From: Megasphaera sp. AM44-1BH
GTDB taxonomy: Bacteria; Bacillota; Negativicutes; Veillonellales; Megasphaeraceae
Assembly (NCBI RefSeq): GCF_003467125.1
Contig: NZ_QSFA01000036.1
Coordinates: forward strand, 1 to 10,630
DNA: 10,630 bases
Direction of reading: 5' to 3'
Shown here in pieces: positions 1-6,639 of this stretch; within the stretch, counting starts at the first letter, position 1, and each line of letters starts with the position of its first letter. The notes beneath the pieces are model-generated. The model was given only the letters and a program-made list of their open reading frames with translations. It was not told the origin of the DNA and did no database searches. A program made the position numbers and the translations under genes.

Positions 1-596
1 TTGCCGGACGTGATGGGCTGGCGGACCCGGAACAGGAGCCGTGCCAGGAGGGCCGCATCGGATTCTTCATCGGCTCCGTCCGTGCATTTCTCCGGGTTGG
101 TCACGCTGTACACATTGGGGATGGAATAAGGAATTTCCGTAATCGTCCCCGGTGCCACATTCCCTTTCACCCCTGTATCTGCGGCCTGGACAGCAATGTC
201 TGCTTCCGTTCCATCCGCCGGGATCGTAGCAGATTCTGTCGTATAGAAGCGCAGCCCGTCTTTGGTCTGGAACAAGCTGCCGCGTATGATGTAGGCCCCG
301 GACTGCCCGGTGACCGTCACCTTGCCATTGGCCTTCACCGCCTGTTTCCGCTGGATGCCGAATTCCTCGGCCCGGAGCGTCAGATAATCGCCCCAGGCTG
401 TTTCGGCAAAAGCCGCGTCCCGCAGCATGGCCATCTCCGCATAGCTGTTCTCAAATTCCACAGCATTGGTATCAATCATGTCCCGGGCAAACGAGCCCTC
501 GATAGCCGTCTTGTCCGTATCAGTCAGCGTGTGCAGGGTCTGCACCATGCGGCTTTCAATCTGGTCTTTAGTCTGGGCATCGAACAAATTGCTCAT
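1..596 (-). CDS. xkdT: Baseplate J-like protein (XkdT/gp47 family), N-terminal part, cut by window edge
   Basis: I translated this by hand from the ATG at 596. The frame stays open to the window edge and gives about 198 residues, so the C-terminal part lies outside. The N-terminus (MSNLFDAQTKDQIESRM) is followed by a helical region rich in Ala, Glu and Met. Next come the 'WGDYLTLRAEEFGI' segment, a beta-rich region with 'GTEADIAVQAADTGVKGNV', and then 'GADEESDAALLARLL'. This is the usual order in Baseplate_J proteins, where the (A/G)DEESDxxLxxR motif is characteristic. By family knowledge these proteins form the wedge of the contractile-tail baseplate and join the hub to the tail fibre attachment region. 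The start codon overlaps the stop of the upstream XkdS-like gene as ATGA, so translation is probably coupled. Family confidence is high. The length and C-terminal fold cannot be judged here. Confidence 0.93.
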   Translation of the reverse strand, partial: MSNLFDAQTKDQIESRMVQTLHTLTDTDKTAIEGSFARDMIDTNAVEFENSYAEMAMLRDAAFAETAWGDYLTLRAEEFGIQRKQAVKANGKVTVTGQSGAYIIRGSLFQTKDGLRFYTTESATIPADGTEADIAVQAADTGVKGNVAPGTITEIPYSIPNVYSVTNPEKCTDGADEESDAALLARLLFRVRQPITSG

Positions 597-1042
597 GCAA
601 GGCTCCTTTCTGCGGTGACAGTCAGACTTTCATCGTTGTAAATGGATGTCACATCCACTAAAATAAACAAATCATCTTTCTCCTGCCGTTCCACATCTAC
701 CCGGTTGATCCGGGCAATATAGGGATTGATGGAAAGGCCCTCCCGGATGTTTTGGCGGATCTGGTCTGCCGTATAAATGTTGTTGGGCATCGTCCCCTGA
801 TATGGTTCGATGGTGATGCCGTATTCATCGTGATAGGCCAGATACCTGTACCGTTCTGTCATCAGAGCTTTATAAATCCACACCTTAAGGGCTTCGTCTT
901 CCGTAACGGTAATGTTGTTCCCGTTCTCGTCATAGCGGAACCGGTGTTTCTCGAAGTCATAACCGTATTCCGCAAGGAGCGGCAATGTTTCTCTGGCAGC
1001 AGCATTCTCTCCGGATGCCATTGCCACAAAAGGATCAGCCAT
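593..1042 (-). CDS. xkdS: DUF2634 / XkdS-like baseplate protein
   Basis: The product has 149 residues, the usual size for the DUF2634 family (PBSX XkdS). Members are gp25/lysozyme-fold-like baseplate wedge components encoded just before baseplate J. Characteristic stretches are 'YGYDFEKHRFRYDENGN' near residues 27-43, the 'EALKVWIYKALMTERYRY' region near residues 50-67, and a C-terminal ferredoxin-like half in which 'IREGLSINPYIARI' is followed by alternating strands ('DDLFILVDVTSIY'). The ATG at 1042 lies inside the end of the upstream XkdR-like gene (8-base overlap), and a GAGG-type ribosome binding site lies about 12 bases upstream. Its own stop overlaps the next start as ATGA. No signal peptide or membrane segment is seen, as expected for a virion component. 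Confidence 0.92.
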   Translation of the reverse strand: MADPFVAMASGENAAARETLPLLAEYGYDFEKHRFRYDENGNNITVTEDEALKVWIYKALMTERYRYLAYHDEYGITIEPYQGTMPNNIYTADQIRQNIREGLSINPYIARINRVDVERQEKDDLFILVDVTSIYNDESLTVTAERSLA

Positions 1043-1454
1043 ATCCGTCCAACCTCACAATCTCATCTAAAATCACATACTGCTGGATTTTCCCATTCAC
1101 CAGCATGGGCATGATGGCGACTTTCATGCCCGGCTTCAAGGTATCTGTGGTAATCACTGAATCGGTGTAGTCGTTATGGATATCGTGGTTATGCGACTGG
1201 TAGGCCGCATCCCCGCTGCCGCCTGCCCGGTTCTGCGTAGCCGATACCAGATGGCCCCGGGCTGTCCTGCCATAGCCTGCCAGGAGGTAATGGGAAATCC
1301 ACAGCTCCTCTTTGGTCAGGACGATGCCATTGTATTTCACCTGGATGTCCGGCGGGGATTGGAGTATCTCGCCAATCTGGATGGACGGGCTGTTGCTGCT
1401 CCGCGATACCTGCTCCATGAGGTTCAGCAGGCTGATATATGGATTTTTCTGCAT
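1035..1454 (-). CDS. xkdR: DUF2577 / XkdR-like baseplate protein
   Basis: The product has 139 residues, typical for DUF2577 (PBSX XkdR), a small OB-fold-like protein found between the hub protein and the DUF2634 protein. The pattern matches. There is an N-terminal helix, then beta-strands carrying 'IQIGEILQSPPDIQVKYNGI' (residues 25-44), and 'LTKEELWISHYLL' (46-58). A polar, His-rich loop follows near residues 87-93 (SHNHDIH). The C-terminal end has 'TLKPGMKVAIMPM' and 'QQYVILDEIVRL', the usual 'GDKVxLLP...FIVLDKV' signature. The gene starts six bases after the stop of the upstream gene, with a strong GGGGGTG ribosome binding site that overlaps that stop. It belongs to the tail-tip/baseplate hub group. 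The exact mechanical role in this family is not settled. Confidence 0.9.
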   Translation of the reverse strand: MQKNPYISLLNLMEQVSRSSNSPSIQIGEILQSPPDIQVKYNGIVLTKEELWISHYLLAGYGRTARGHLVSATQNRAGGSGDAAYQSHNHDIHNDYTDSVITTDTLKPGMKVAIMPMLVNGKIQQYVILDEIVRLDGYG

Positions 1455-1460
1455 TTCCCG

Positions 1461-2975
1461 TCACCCCCTTGACGTCTTGATGATGGTCGCCGGATAATAG
1501 TCGCTCCCCATGTCGATGCTCCCTTCGTAATGATGGAAACACCCGTACACGCTGGAACTATTGCCCCAGCAGCCGCCGTTGCCGTCATAGACCACGACAT
1601 GCCAGTTCGGGTCCGGCTTGCTGTAGCGGTTGTACATGATGATGTCGCCTTTCTCCAGCTGTGCCGGGTCGTAGGGAATCGCCAGTCCCCGGGCTTCGGC
1701 ATCGGCCCGGAGCTGGTCGCAGCCTTTGACGTTGTGGTTGTATTCCTGGGCAGCAAAGGGCGAATAACCAGCTGCGGCAACCGTCGCCCGGTCCACGCAG
1801 CCATTGGAGCCATAAGGCGAAACAGTGCCATCAAAATTCTCCATGCACGAATCCACCACATCGCCTCCGGCGGCATTCCCGCTCATGGACGCCCCGCTCC
1901 AGCTGCCCGAAGCGGCCGCTGCTGGCGGCACGTAATCCGGGTTCGCATTATAGGACGCACTGTCAAGCTCCTGTTTCTGCTCATCGAGCAGTTTATGGAA
2001 GACCAGATGCAGCTCCATGGTGTGCCTGTTCCCCTCAATCCGATGGCTGTCCGATTTGATGAAGAACCGCCCTTTGAGCTGTTCTTCCTGGATGTCCACG
2101 GAAAAGCCGGCGATGCACTGGATATGGCCGAGCGCCTTGACGGACATGTCATGGGCGACGGTCTTCAGCATGGCCCGGGCCTGCGAGGCATCGTCCTGCT
2201 TGGGGTCGGCCTTGCAGATGGCCTGGATGGTGCCAAACTTTTCGATGTCGGTCGTATTCGGCATCTCTCCTTTCGTCTGTCCTGCACTGTCTACCACGAC
2301 TACTTTCGACACCATGTCTTCGATGGACTCGGACACAGATGCCCCAGTGAGATTCGTTTCATCGCTGATAAGGAAGTTCTCCACCACCTGGTCATTGGTA
2401 CAGACCACATTCAGCTTCCCGTCCGTCATGTAGATGTGATACCCCTTGCCATCCTGTGCCGACTGGTAAGACAGCGCCTGCTTGATGGCATCGGTCGCTG
2501 AGATGTCATCGGCGATGAAACTGCATACCACAGAAAGGTCCGGCATCGTCCCGGCTTCAATCGAAAAGTCATGGATGGTCTGCCGGATGGCATCCGCCAC
2601 GGTCACATTGGCGTATTTCCGGGTAATGCGGGATTTGGCCAGATAGATGATGTTGTCGAAGGCCACAAAGCGCATGGAATAAGACTCGCTGTCCCGGCTC
2701 CGGGAAAAGATGCGCCCCTGAAAAACGGGATACGTCTCCTGCGTGACCTCATCGGTATAGGAAAAACACACTTCATCTCCCAGCTCCAGAACGGCATTCG
2801 TCCAGTCCTTGTCTTTCGTGGTATAGGCGATATCAAATTCCAGCTTTCTCCCGGCCTGCTCCACATCGCCCGACCAGGTATAGGAAAGGGCATAGGCAGA
2901 TAAGTCCGTGTTCTGCGGTTTATCTGCCTGCTGGTTTTCCGTATCGGCCTTATTTATCTTTGCCAACTGGAACAT
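1461..2975 (-). CDS. xkdQ: XkdQ-like baseplate hub protein fused to a C-terminal peptidoglycan-hydrolase-like domain
   Basis: Numbering is from the ATG at 2975, giving 504 residues. XkdQ/gpD-like hub proteins are usually about 320-350 residues. Residues 1 to about 340 look like this family: an N-terminal beta domain with 'SYTWSGDVEQAGRKLEF', 'LELGDEVCFSY' and 'VFQGRIFSRSRD', then the hub core ending at 'MELHLVFHKLLDEQKQEL'. An Ala/Ser/Gly/Pro-rich linker at about 348-372 follows, then about 130 extra residues. That tail carries 'NGCVDRA' (Cys393), 'LEKGDIIMYNR', and 'NWHVVVYDGNGGCWGN' (His459, Asn472). This is the order of the Cys-His-polar triad in NlpC/P60, CHAP and Amidase_5-type peptidoglycan amidases. 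I infer a cell-wall-digesting tip that opens peptidoglycan during DNA injection. I chose ATG 2975 rather than 2984 because of the ribosome binding site position. The gene overlaps the 3' end of the XkdP-like gene. The hub call is firm; the enzyme subfamily is uncertain. Confidence 0.88.
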   Translation of the reverse strand: MFQLAKINKADTENQQADKPQNTDLSAYALSYTWSGDVEQAGRKLEFDIAYTTKDKDWTNAVLELGDEVCFSYTDEVTQETYPVFQGRIFSRSRDSESYSMRFVAFDNIIYLAKSRITRKYANVTVADAIRQTIHDFSIEAGTMPDLSVVCSFIADDISATDAIKQALSYQSAQDGKGYHIYMTDGKLNVVCTNDQVVENFLISDETNLTGASVSESIEDMVSKVVVVDSAGQTKGEMPNTTDIEKFGTIQAICKADPKQDDASQARAMLKTVAHDMSVKALGHIQCIAGFSVDIQEEQLKGRFFIKSDSHRIEGNRHTMELHLVFHKLLDEQKQELDSASYNANPDYVPPAAAASGSWSGASMSGNAAGGDVVDSCMENFDGTVSPYGSNGCVDRATVAAAGYSPFAAQEYNHNVKGCDQLRADAEARGLAIPYDPAQLEKGDIIMYNRYSKPDPNWHVVVYDGNGGCWGNSSSVYGCFHHYEGSIDMGSDYYPATIIKTSRG

Positions 2976-3684
2976 TTTCATCATTCCTTTTCAGGTTCAT
3001 GGTCGTCAGCCGGATGATGTCCCCTGTTTTCAGGCCGCCGTTTCGGATAATGCTGCGGTAGACCTGGAACTTGGAGAACTGCTCCTTATTGAGCGTGACC
3101 GATTTTCCGACGGCCCGGCCCACGACGTTGCCGATGCTGTCGCCCGGATAATAGGTGATATTCTTCTTCAGTTTCTGCCAGAACGACTCAGGGCGTTTCT
3201 TCAGCCCCGTTGCCGGATCCGTTTTCCCTGTTTCCGCCGCTGTGACATAGCGGTATTCCGTCAGCGCCAGTTCATAATACACATCGCCGCTGCCGTCCTT
3301 TTCCCCGAACTTGAAAGAGCTGATCAGGCAGGGCATGGAGATGGGCGTGTCCGATACCGTGAGCTGGCAGACCTCGCCGCCTGTACGCATGGCTTCCAGT
3401 TCGGCGATATAGGTATAAGGCGACAGTGTCATCATGGCAAAGGGATAATCTTGGGCGGGGAAAAATCCCGCCAGCGTCAGGGACTTCAGCCCGGTCCTGC
3501 CTTTCATGAGATACTCCCCGTAGTTGTTGATATTCACCGTGCCATGATTCGTATTGACGGAAACCATCAGTTCCGAAGGCAGCACGGGAAAGGTCACGAC
3601 AGAGCTGCCCGCAGCCAGGGAAATCGTCAGATCCTGTGACGCCTGCCCGATGGCATTCAGGATGGATTCTAATAATGAGGCCAT
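2950..3684 (-). CDS. xkdP: XkdP-like tail protein with C-terminal LysM-like domain
   Basis: The product has 244 residues, the normal size for the XkdP family encoded right after the tape measure gene. The N-terminal half (about residues 28-150) has the usual 'FPVLPSELMVSVNTNHGTVNI' and 'LKSLTLAGFFPAQDYPF' stretches. These occur in tail proteins that sit where the tube meets the baseplate. The C-terminus at about 176-226 ('ITYYPGDSIGNVVGRAVGK' through 'LKTGDIIRLT') has the outline of a LysM domain, a fold that usually binds the GlcNAc backbone of peptidoglycan. In tail proteins it may simply be structural. The start ATG at 3684 overlaps the TGA of the tape measure gene, with AAAGGAG about ten bases upstream inside that gene. 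Translational coupling is likely. Together with the hydrolase-like domain of the next gene it suggests a wall-targeting tail tip (inference). Confidence 0.88.
   Translation of the reverse strand: MASLLESILNAIGQASQDLTISLAAGSSVVTFPVLPSELMVSVNTNHGTVNINNYGEYLMKGRTGLKSLTLAGFFPAQDYPFAMMTLSPYTYIAELEAMRTGGEVCQLTVSDTPISMPCLISSFKFGEKDGSGDVYYELALTEYRYVTAAETGKTDPATGLKKRPESFWQKLKKNITYYPGDSIGNVVGRAVGKSVTLNKEQFSKFQVYRSIIRNGGLKTGDIIRLTTMNLKRNDENVPVGKDK
2985..2989 (-). promoter_or_regulatory. Ribosome binding site that decides the start of the XkdQ-like gene
   Basis: On the minus strand the sequence reads AAAAGGAATGATGAAAATG. The AAGGA directly abuts the first ATG (2984) and is three bases from the second (2981), both too close to work. 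It is nine bases from the third ATG (2975), which is normal spacing. The protein therefore most likely begins MFQLAKINK rather than MMKMFQL. Confidence 0.65.
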
Positions 3685-5804
3685 CAGATGGTAGCTCCTT
3701 TCATGCGGTTCATGCCGTACAGCCGGATCTTTTCCACCAGCTTGTCGGCTACGGCATCGATGTCCTGCTCGCTGCGGACGTTCATCGTGTCGATGCGGAT
3801 AGTGATGGCGTGGCTGCCTGCGTTCATAGCCTGCCGGATGCTTTCATCATGCGGGACCACGGTACTGCCGTTTGGCAGGTGGACCAGCTCGCCCCGGCGA
3901 TCTTCGTTGATGACCGCAAAACCACCGCCAAAGTTCTCGACGCCTCCGGCAAAATGACTGATGGGTTCAATATTGAATCCCACATGAGTCGGCGCCCCGC
4001 CTGTCAGAGACGGGATGTCAATGGACAGACCGTTGACGCTGGCAATGAGTCCGTTCACCTGGTCGATAACCCAGTTCACGCCGCTCCGGAAAGTATCCTT
4101 GATGCTCTCCCAGATGCTGGAAGCCGTCTCGCTGATGCCGTTCATGGCTCCGTCCCAGGCCGAAGCAATCCATTGCATCCCGGCATCCACAGCATCCGAC
4201 ACCGCCTGGATGGCCTGTTCGATATACTGCGAAACCGTATCCCAGTTGCTCCAGAGGAGATACAGCCCTGCGATGACGGCAGCGATGACAATCAGGATGG
4301 GATTGGCCATCGCTGCTGCGCCGACTGCCCGGATGACCGTAATCATCAGCCTGCCCACTGTCAGTAACGTACTGCCCATGCCTTTGGCAACGATGGCGAT
4401 GCCTCTTGCCACCGTGATGAGGCCCTTGAACTGGGCAGCCAGATACTTCGATACGCTCCCGGCCTTGCTGATGCCCGCGGCGATGGAGCTGAACGTCCCA
4501 AAGGCCCGTCCGCCTATCGTCAGCACCCGTCCCAGGGTGGAACCGAAGAGCTGGAAGGTCACGATGCCGAAAGCCACCTGGCCGATCAGCGTCTTCTGCT
4601 CCGGCGTCAGCGACCGGAACCAGGCCGCCAGTTCCTTCACCCGCAGGGACATGGTCTTGAAATAAGGGGTAAAGGAAACAGCCAGGTCCATCCCGGCATT
4701 CTTCAGCTGGTTCATAGCAATCTGCATCTGCTCCGACGGGGTCAGCATCTTCTCATAGGCTTCCCGGGTCATGCCGGCAGACTGGGCCATCTGGTCCATG
4801 ACCTTATCGAAATCCCCGGCTCCCTTGCCCGTCAGGACCAGGATGCTGTTCAGGCCCTCGACAGAACCAAAGAGCTGGGCCATCTGTTCGGCATCACCGT
4901 CCGTGGCCCGCTTCACTTCGCCCAGGAACTTCACCCATCCTACGCTCTGCAAATGAGCCGCGTTGAACTCAAGACCAAGGGACTGAGCCAGTTTCGCCGC
5001 TTCAGAAGACGGCTTCAGAATGTTGCTGTAGGCCGCCTTGAGTCCTGTAATGGCCTCGCTGGTCCGGATACCGTTCTTGGTCAGGACGGCGATGGAACCG
5101 AACAGTTCCTGGGTGCTGACATTGAGCTGTGCCGCAATGGGGATGACGTTGCCCATGGACTGGGCCATCTCGCCAAAGGATGTCTTGCCGAAGTTCTGTG
5201 CCAGGAGCATCTGGTCCGTCACCGCCGTGGCCTCTTCTGCCGATTTACCATAGGCATTGAGGACGGTCGTGACGCCGTTTACGGCAGTTGTCGTATCTGT
5301 GAACCCGGCCTTGGCGGCGATGGTCATATCCTTGACAAAGCCTACAGCATGGCCGGCATCAACACCCGCCGAGATGGCCTGGTAGACCGATTCGGAAAGG
5401 TCGGCAACGCCTGCCCCGGTCTCATCGCTGACAGCACGGATTTCATCACTGACCTTCTGCATGGAAACGACCGTCGTATCCACCAGAGTCGAAATTTTGG
5501 CGATGCCATTGGCAAAGTCGCTGTGCAGCTTGAAGCCTGCCGTCGCAGCCGCCAGGATAGGTGCCGACAGCAGGGCCATCTTGTCTGACATACCGGAAAT
5601 CTTGCTTCCCGTCTGCTCGATGCTCTTTGCCGTCCGTTTCTGGATGCGCTCATGCTCCGTCAGCTTGTCCGACAGGCCGCTGATCGATTGTTTTGCCGCC
5701 GCCATCTGGGCCTTCATGGTTCCCAGGATGGCATTGACGCTCCGCACCGTCGGCGTGAACAAATCCCGCAAACGGATAGCAGCATCGATGACGTTATTGG
5801 CCAA
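3684..5804 (-). CDS. Tape measure protein (TP901/PhageMin_Tail type)
   Basis: The product has 706 residues. It sets tail length by acting as the ruler inside the growing tube, and is later ejected into the cell. The N-terminal helical region is followed at about 85-330 by the conserved TP901 core: 'SDFANGIAKISTLVDT', 'AISAGVDAGHAVGFVKDM', 'NGVTTVLNAYGKSAEEAT', and 'ELFGSIAVLTKNGIRTSEAI'. A long Ala/Gly/Ile-rich hydrophobic stretch spans about 400-520. It ends in a likely membrane-active segment near 500-518 ('ANPILIVIAAVIAGLYLLW'). The C-terminus has the usual 'GELVHLPNGSTVVPHDES' motif. At the commonly quoted 1.5 Å per residue the upper bound on tail length is about 100 nm (inference). The start is TTG, supported by an AGGTGA site six bases upstream and by the absence of an in-frame ATG nearby. 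It follows the opposite-strand accessory gene rather than directly touching the chaperone gene. Confidence 0.95.
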   Translation of the reverse strand: MANNVIDAAIRLRDLFTPTVRSVNAILGTMKAQMAAAKQSISGLSDKLTEHERIQKRTAKSIEQTGSKISGMSDKMALLSAPILAAATAGFKLHSDFANGIAKISTLVDTTVVSMQKVSDEIRAVSDETGAGVADLSESVYQAISAGVDAGHAVGFVKDMTIAAKAGFTDTTTAVNGVTTVLNAYGKSAEEATAVTDQMLLAQNFGKTSFGEMAQSMGNVIPIAAQLNVSTQELFGSIAVLTKNGIRTSEAITGLKAAYSNILKPSSEAAKLAQSLGLEFNAAHLQSVGWVKFLGEVKRATDGDAEQMAQLFGSVEGLNSILVLTGKGAGDFDKVMDQMAQSAGMTREAYEKMLTPSEQMQIAMNQLKNAGMDLAVSFTPYFKTMSLRVKELAAWFRSLTPEQKTLIGQVAFGIVTFQLFGSTLGRVLTIGGRAFGTFSSIAAGISKAGSVSKYLAAQFKGLITVARGIAIVAKGMGSTLLTVGRLMITVIRAVGAAAMANPILIVIAAVIAGLYLLWSNWDTVSQYIEQAIQAVSDAVDAGMQWIASAWDGAMNGISETASSIWESIKDTFRSGVNWVIDQVNGLIASVNGLSIDIPSLTGGAPTHVGFNIEPISHFAGGVENFGGGFAVINEDRRGELVHLPNGSTVVPHDESIRQAMNAGSHAITIRIDTMNVRSEQDIDAVADKLVEKIRLYGMNRMKGATI

Positions 5805-5810
5805 TAGATA

Positions 5811-5816
5811 TCACCT
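5811..5816 (-). promoter_or_regulatory. Ribosome binding site of the tape measure gene (TTG start)
   Basis: The minus strand reads GAGAGGTGATATCTATTGGCC. The strong AGGTGA is six bases before the TTG at 5804, which fixes the non-ATG start of the tape measure protein. Confidence 0.75.
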
Positions 5817-5823
5817 CTCAATG

Positions 5824-5852
5824 TTGTTACAGCTATAAAAATATAGTAAGAT
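5824..5852 (+). promoter_or_regulatory. Likely sigma-70-type promoter of the glycosylase-like accessory gene
   Basis: In the AT-rich gap between the two divergent starts, TTGTTA (5824-5829) and TAAGAT (5847-5852) are separated by 17 bases. Each matches the consensus (TTGACA, TATAAT) at four of six positions. The -10 lies about 30 bases before the ATG at 5884. The match is moderate, but the spacing is ideal and the gene has no other upstream partner on its strand. Confidence 0.5.
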
Positions 5853-5871
5853 AAAAGAAATCTATCTTTAC

Positions 5872-5876
5872 GGAGG
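5872..5876 (+). promoter_or_regulatory. Strong ribosome binding site of the accessory gene
   Basis: GGAGG lies seven bases before the ATG at 5884, which is near-ideal spacing. It confirms the start and shows that this plus-strand frame is a real gene rather than a shadow. Confidence 0.75.
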
Positions 5877-5883
5877 AATTCCA

Positions 5884-6579
5884 ATGCGCTATTTCAATGA
5901 AACAGAAAAAAGATTAGCTGAACGATATCACCATATGGAACTTGGAACTTGCAAAATCTGTGAAGAATGTCATAAGAGAGAGCGTTTATCCTTGCCGATT
6001 GGCTGTTGGTGCGTAGGTTCCGATTTTAATAAAACTTCCAAGAGAATTCTATTTGTCGGTAAAAATGCCAGAAACAATCCCGGCACGATTGAAGACGGCT
6101 TCCGCAATCCCTTTCAATATACCCGTGAATCTCTGTGGAACAAAAGCTGGCCATACTGGAGCTATACTCGTGCTATCACTCTGAGAATATTCGGTGACGA
6201 TTCCATAGAACACATCGCATTTACCAATATTGTCAAATGCAACAATTCCGGAGGAAAGGATACTACCTCAGATTTTGTAAAATCCAACTGTATCCTAAAC
6301 CTAAAAGTCCTTCAGCAGGAATTAAAGGTAATACATCCTACTCATGTCATTTTTTATACATCTTGGTATTATGACGATTACATCCCTAACGTCTTTGACC
6401 GTTATAATATTCATTACAACGGTTTTAAAGATATTGGGAAAAGAAAAATGCCCTGGCAGGAAGCCATTTCCACACTGGGCAATCAAACCTTTCATGTACT
6501 ACGTGTCGGCCACCCACAATGCAAGAAAAAAAGCGACTTCGTCTATGAAATATCTAAGTGGATTGAGCCTACCTTATGA
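5884..6579 (+). CDS. Uracil-DNA glycosylase superfamily-like protein, probable phage moron
   Basis: The product has 231 residues and is soluble, with no signal peptide. Its landmarks follow the family-4/5 uracil-DNA glycosylase layout. An N-terminal CxxCxxC (Cys23, 26, 29) is followed by 'RILFVGKNARNNPG' (54-67), where the family has a GExPG loop. An 'EDGFRNPF' segment (70-77) corresponds to ED..G.PF. Next come 'FTNIVKC' (113-119) and Cys136, 16 residues after Cys119, the spacing of the second pair of 4Fe-4S ligands. 'IHPTHVIFYTS' (150-160) fits the next strand, and 'VGHPQ' (208-212) fits the HPS motif. The catalytic loop is degenerate: Lys-Asn-Ala replaces Glu-x-Pro. Uracil excision is therefore not assured. 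The gene is opposite in strand to all neighbours, visibly AT-rich, and has its own signals. Defence, base-modification recognition or repair are all possible. The superfamily call is by eye and of moderate confidence. Confidence 0.68.
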   Translation: MRYFNETEKRLAERYHHMELGTCKICEECHKRERLSLPIGCWCVGSDFNKTSKRILFVGKNARNNPGTIEDGFRNPFQYTRESLWNKSWPYWSYTRAITLRIFGDDSIEHIAFTNIVKCNNSGGKDTTSDFVKSNCILNLKVLQQELKVIHPTHVIFYTSWYYDDYIPNVFDRYNIHYNGFKDIGKRKMPWQEAISTLGNQTFHVLRVGHPQCKKKSDFVYEISKWIEPTL

Positions 6580-6601
6580 CTTTATGCCAGATAGCCGTAT
6601 T

Positions 6602-6639
6602 TTCAGCAGTTAATCCGATAATGCTGAAGATACTTTTTT
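6602..6639 (+). terminator. Rho-independent-like terminator of the accessory gene
   Basis: TTCAGCA (6602-6608) pairs with TGCTGAA (6622-6628). TTA/TAA extends the stem inward past a single bulged G, leaving an ATCCGA loop. After five bases comes T6 at 6634-6639. The hairpin starts 22 bases after the stop at 6579. The T-run lies only on the plus-strand downstream side, so it works for the accessory gene and not for the late operon. The gap between stem and T-run makes it a moderate terminator. It overlaps the end of the frameshift extension on the other strand. Confidence 0.55.

Noticed and set aside
1530..2501. Long plus-strand open frame of 323 codons opposite the hub gene
   Set aside because: It lies wholly antisense to a well-supported hub gene in GC-rich DNA, where long shadow frames are common. 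Its protein is low-complexity and His/Arg/Val-rich, has no recognisable family, and no good ribosome binding site is evident.
3636..5588. Several plus-strand frames of 200-240 codons opposite the tape measure gene
   Set aside because: They are antisense shadows of a clear tape measure coding frame, and their residues follow the complement of its codon bias. None shows a family pattern.
5805..5883. Minus-strand promoter for the tape measure gene in the AT-rich gap
   Set aside because: TATATT/TATAGC-like words exist on the minus strand, but I find no partner -35 at convincing spacing. AT-richness alone makes such words likely.
6344..6613. Second plus-strand frame overlapping the glycosylase-like gene
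   Set aside because: It is contained almost entirely in the better frame, which has a strong ribosome binding site and recognisable motifs. The overlapping product has no such support.
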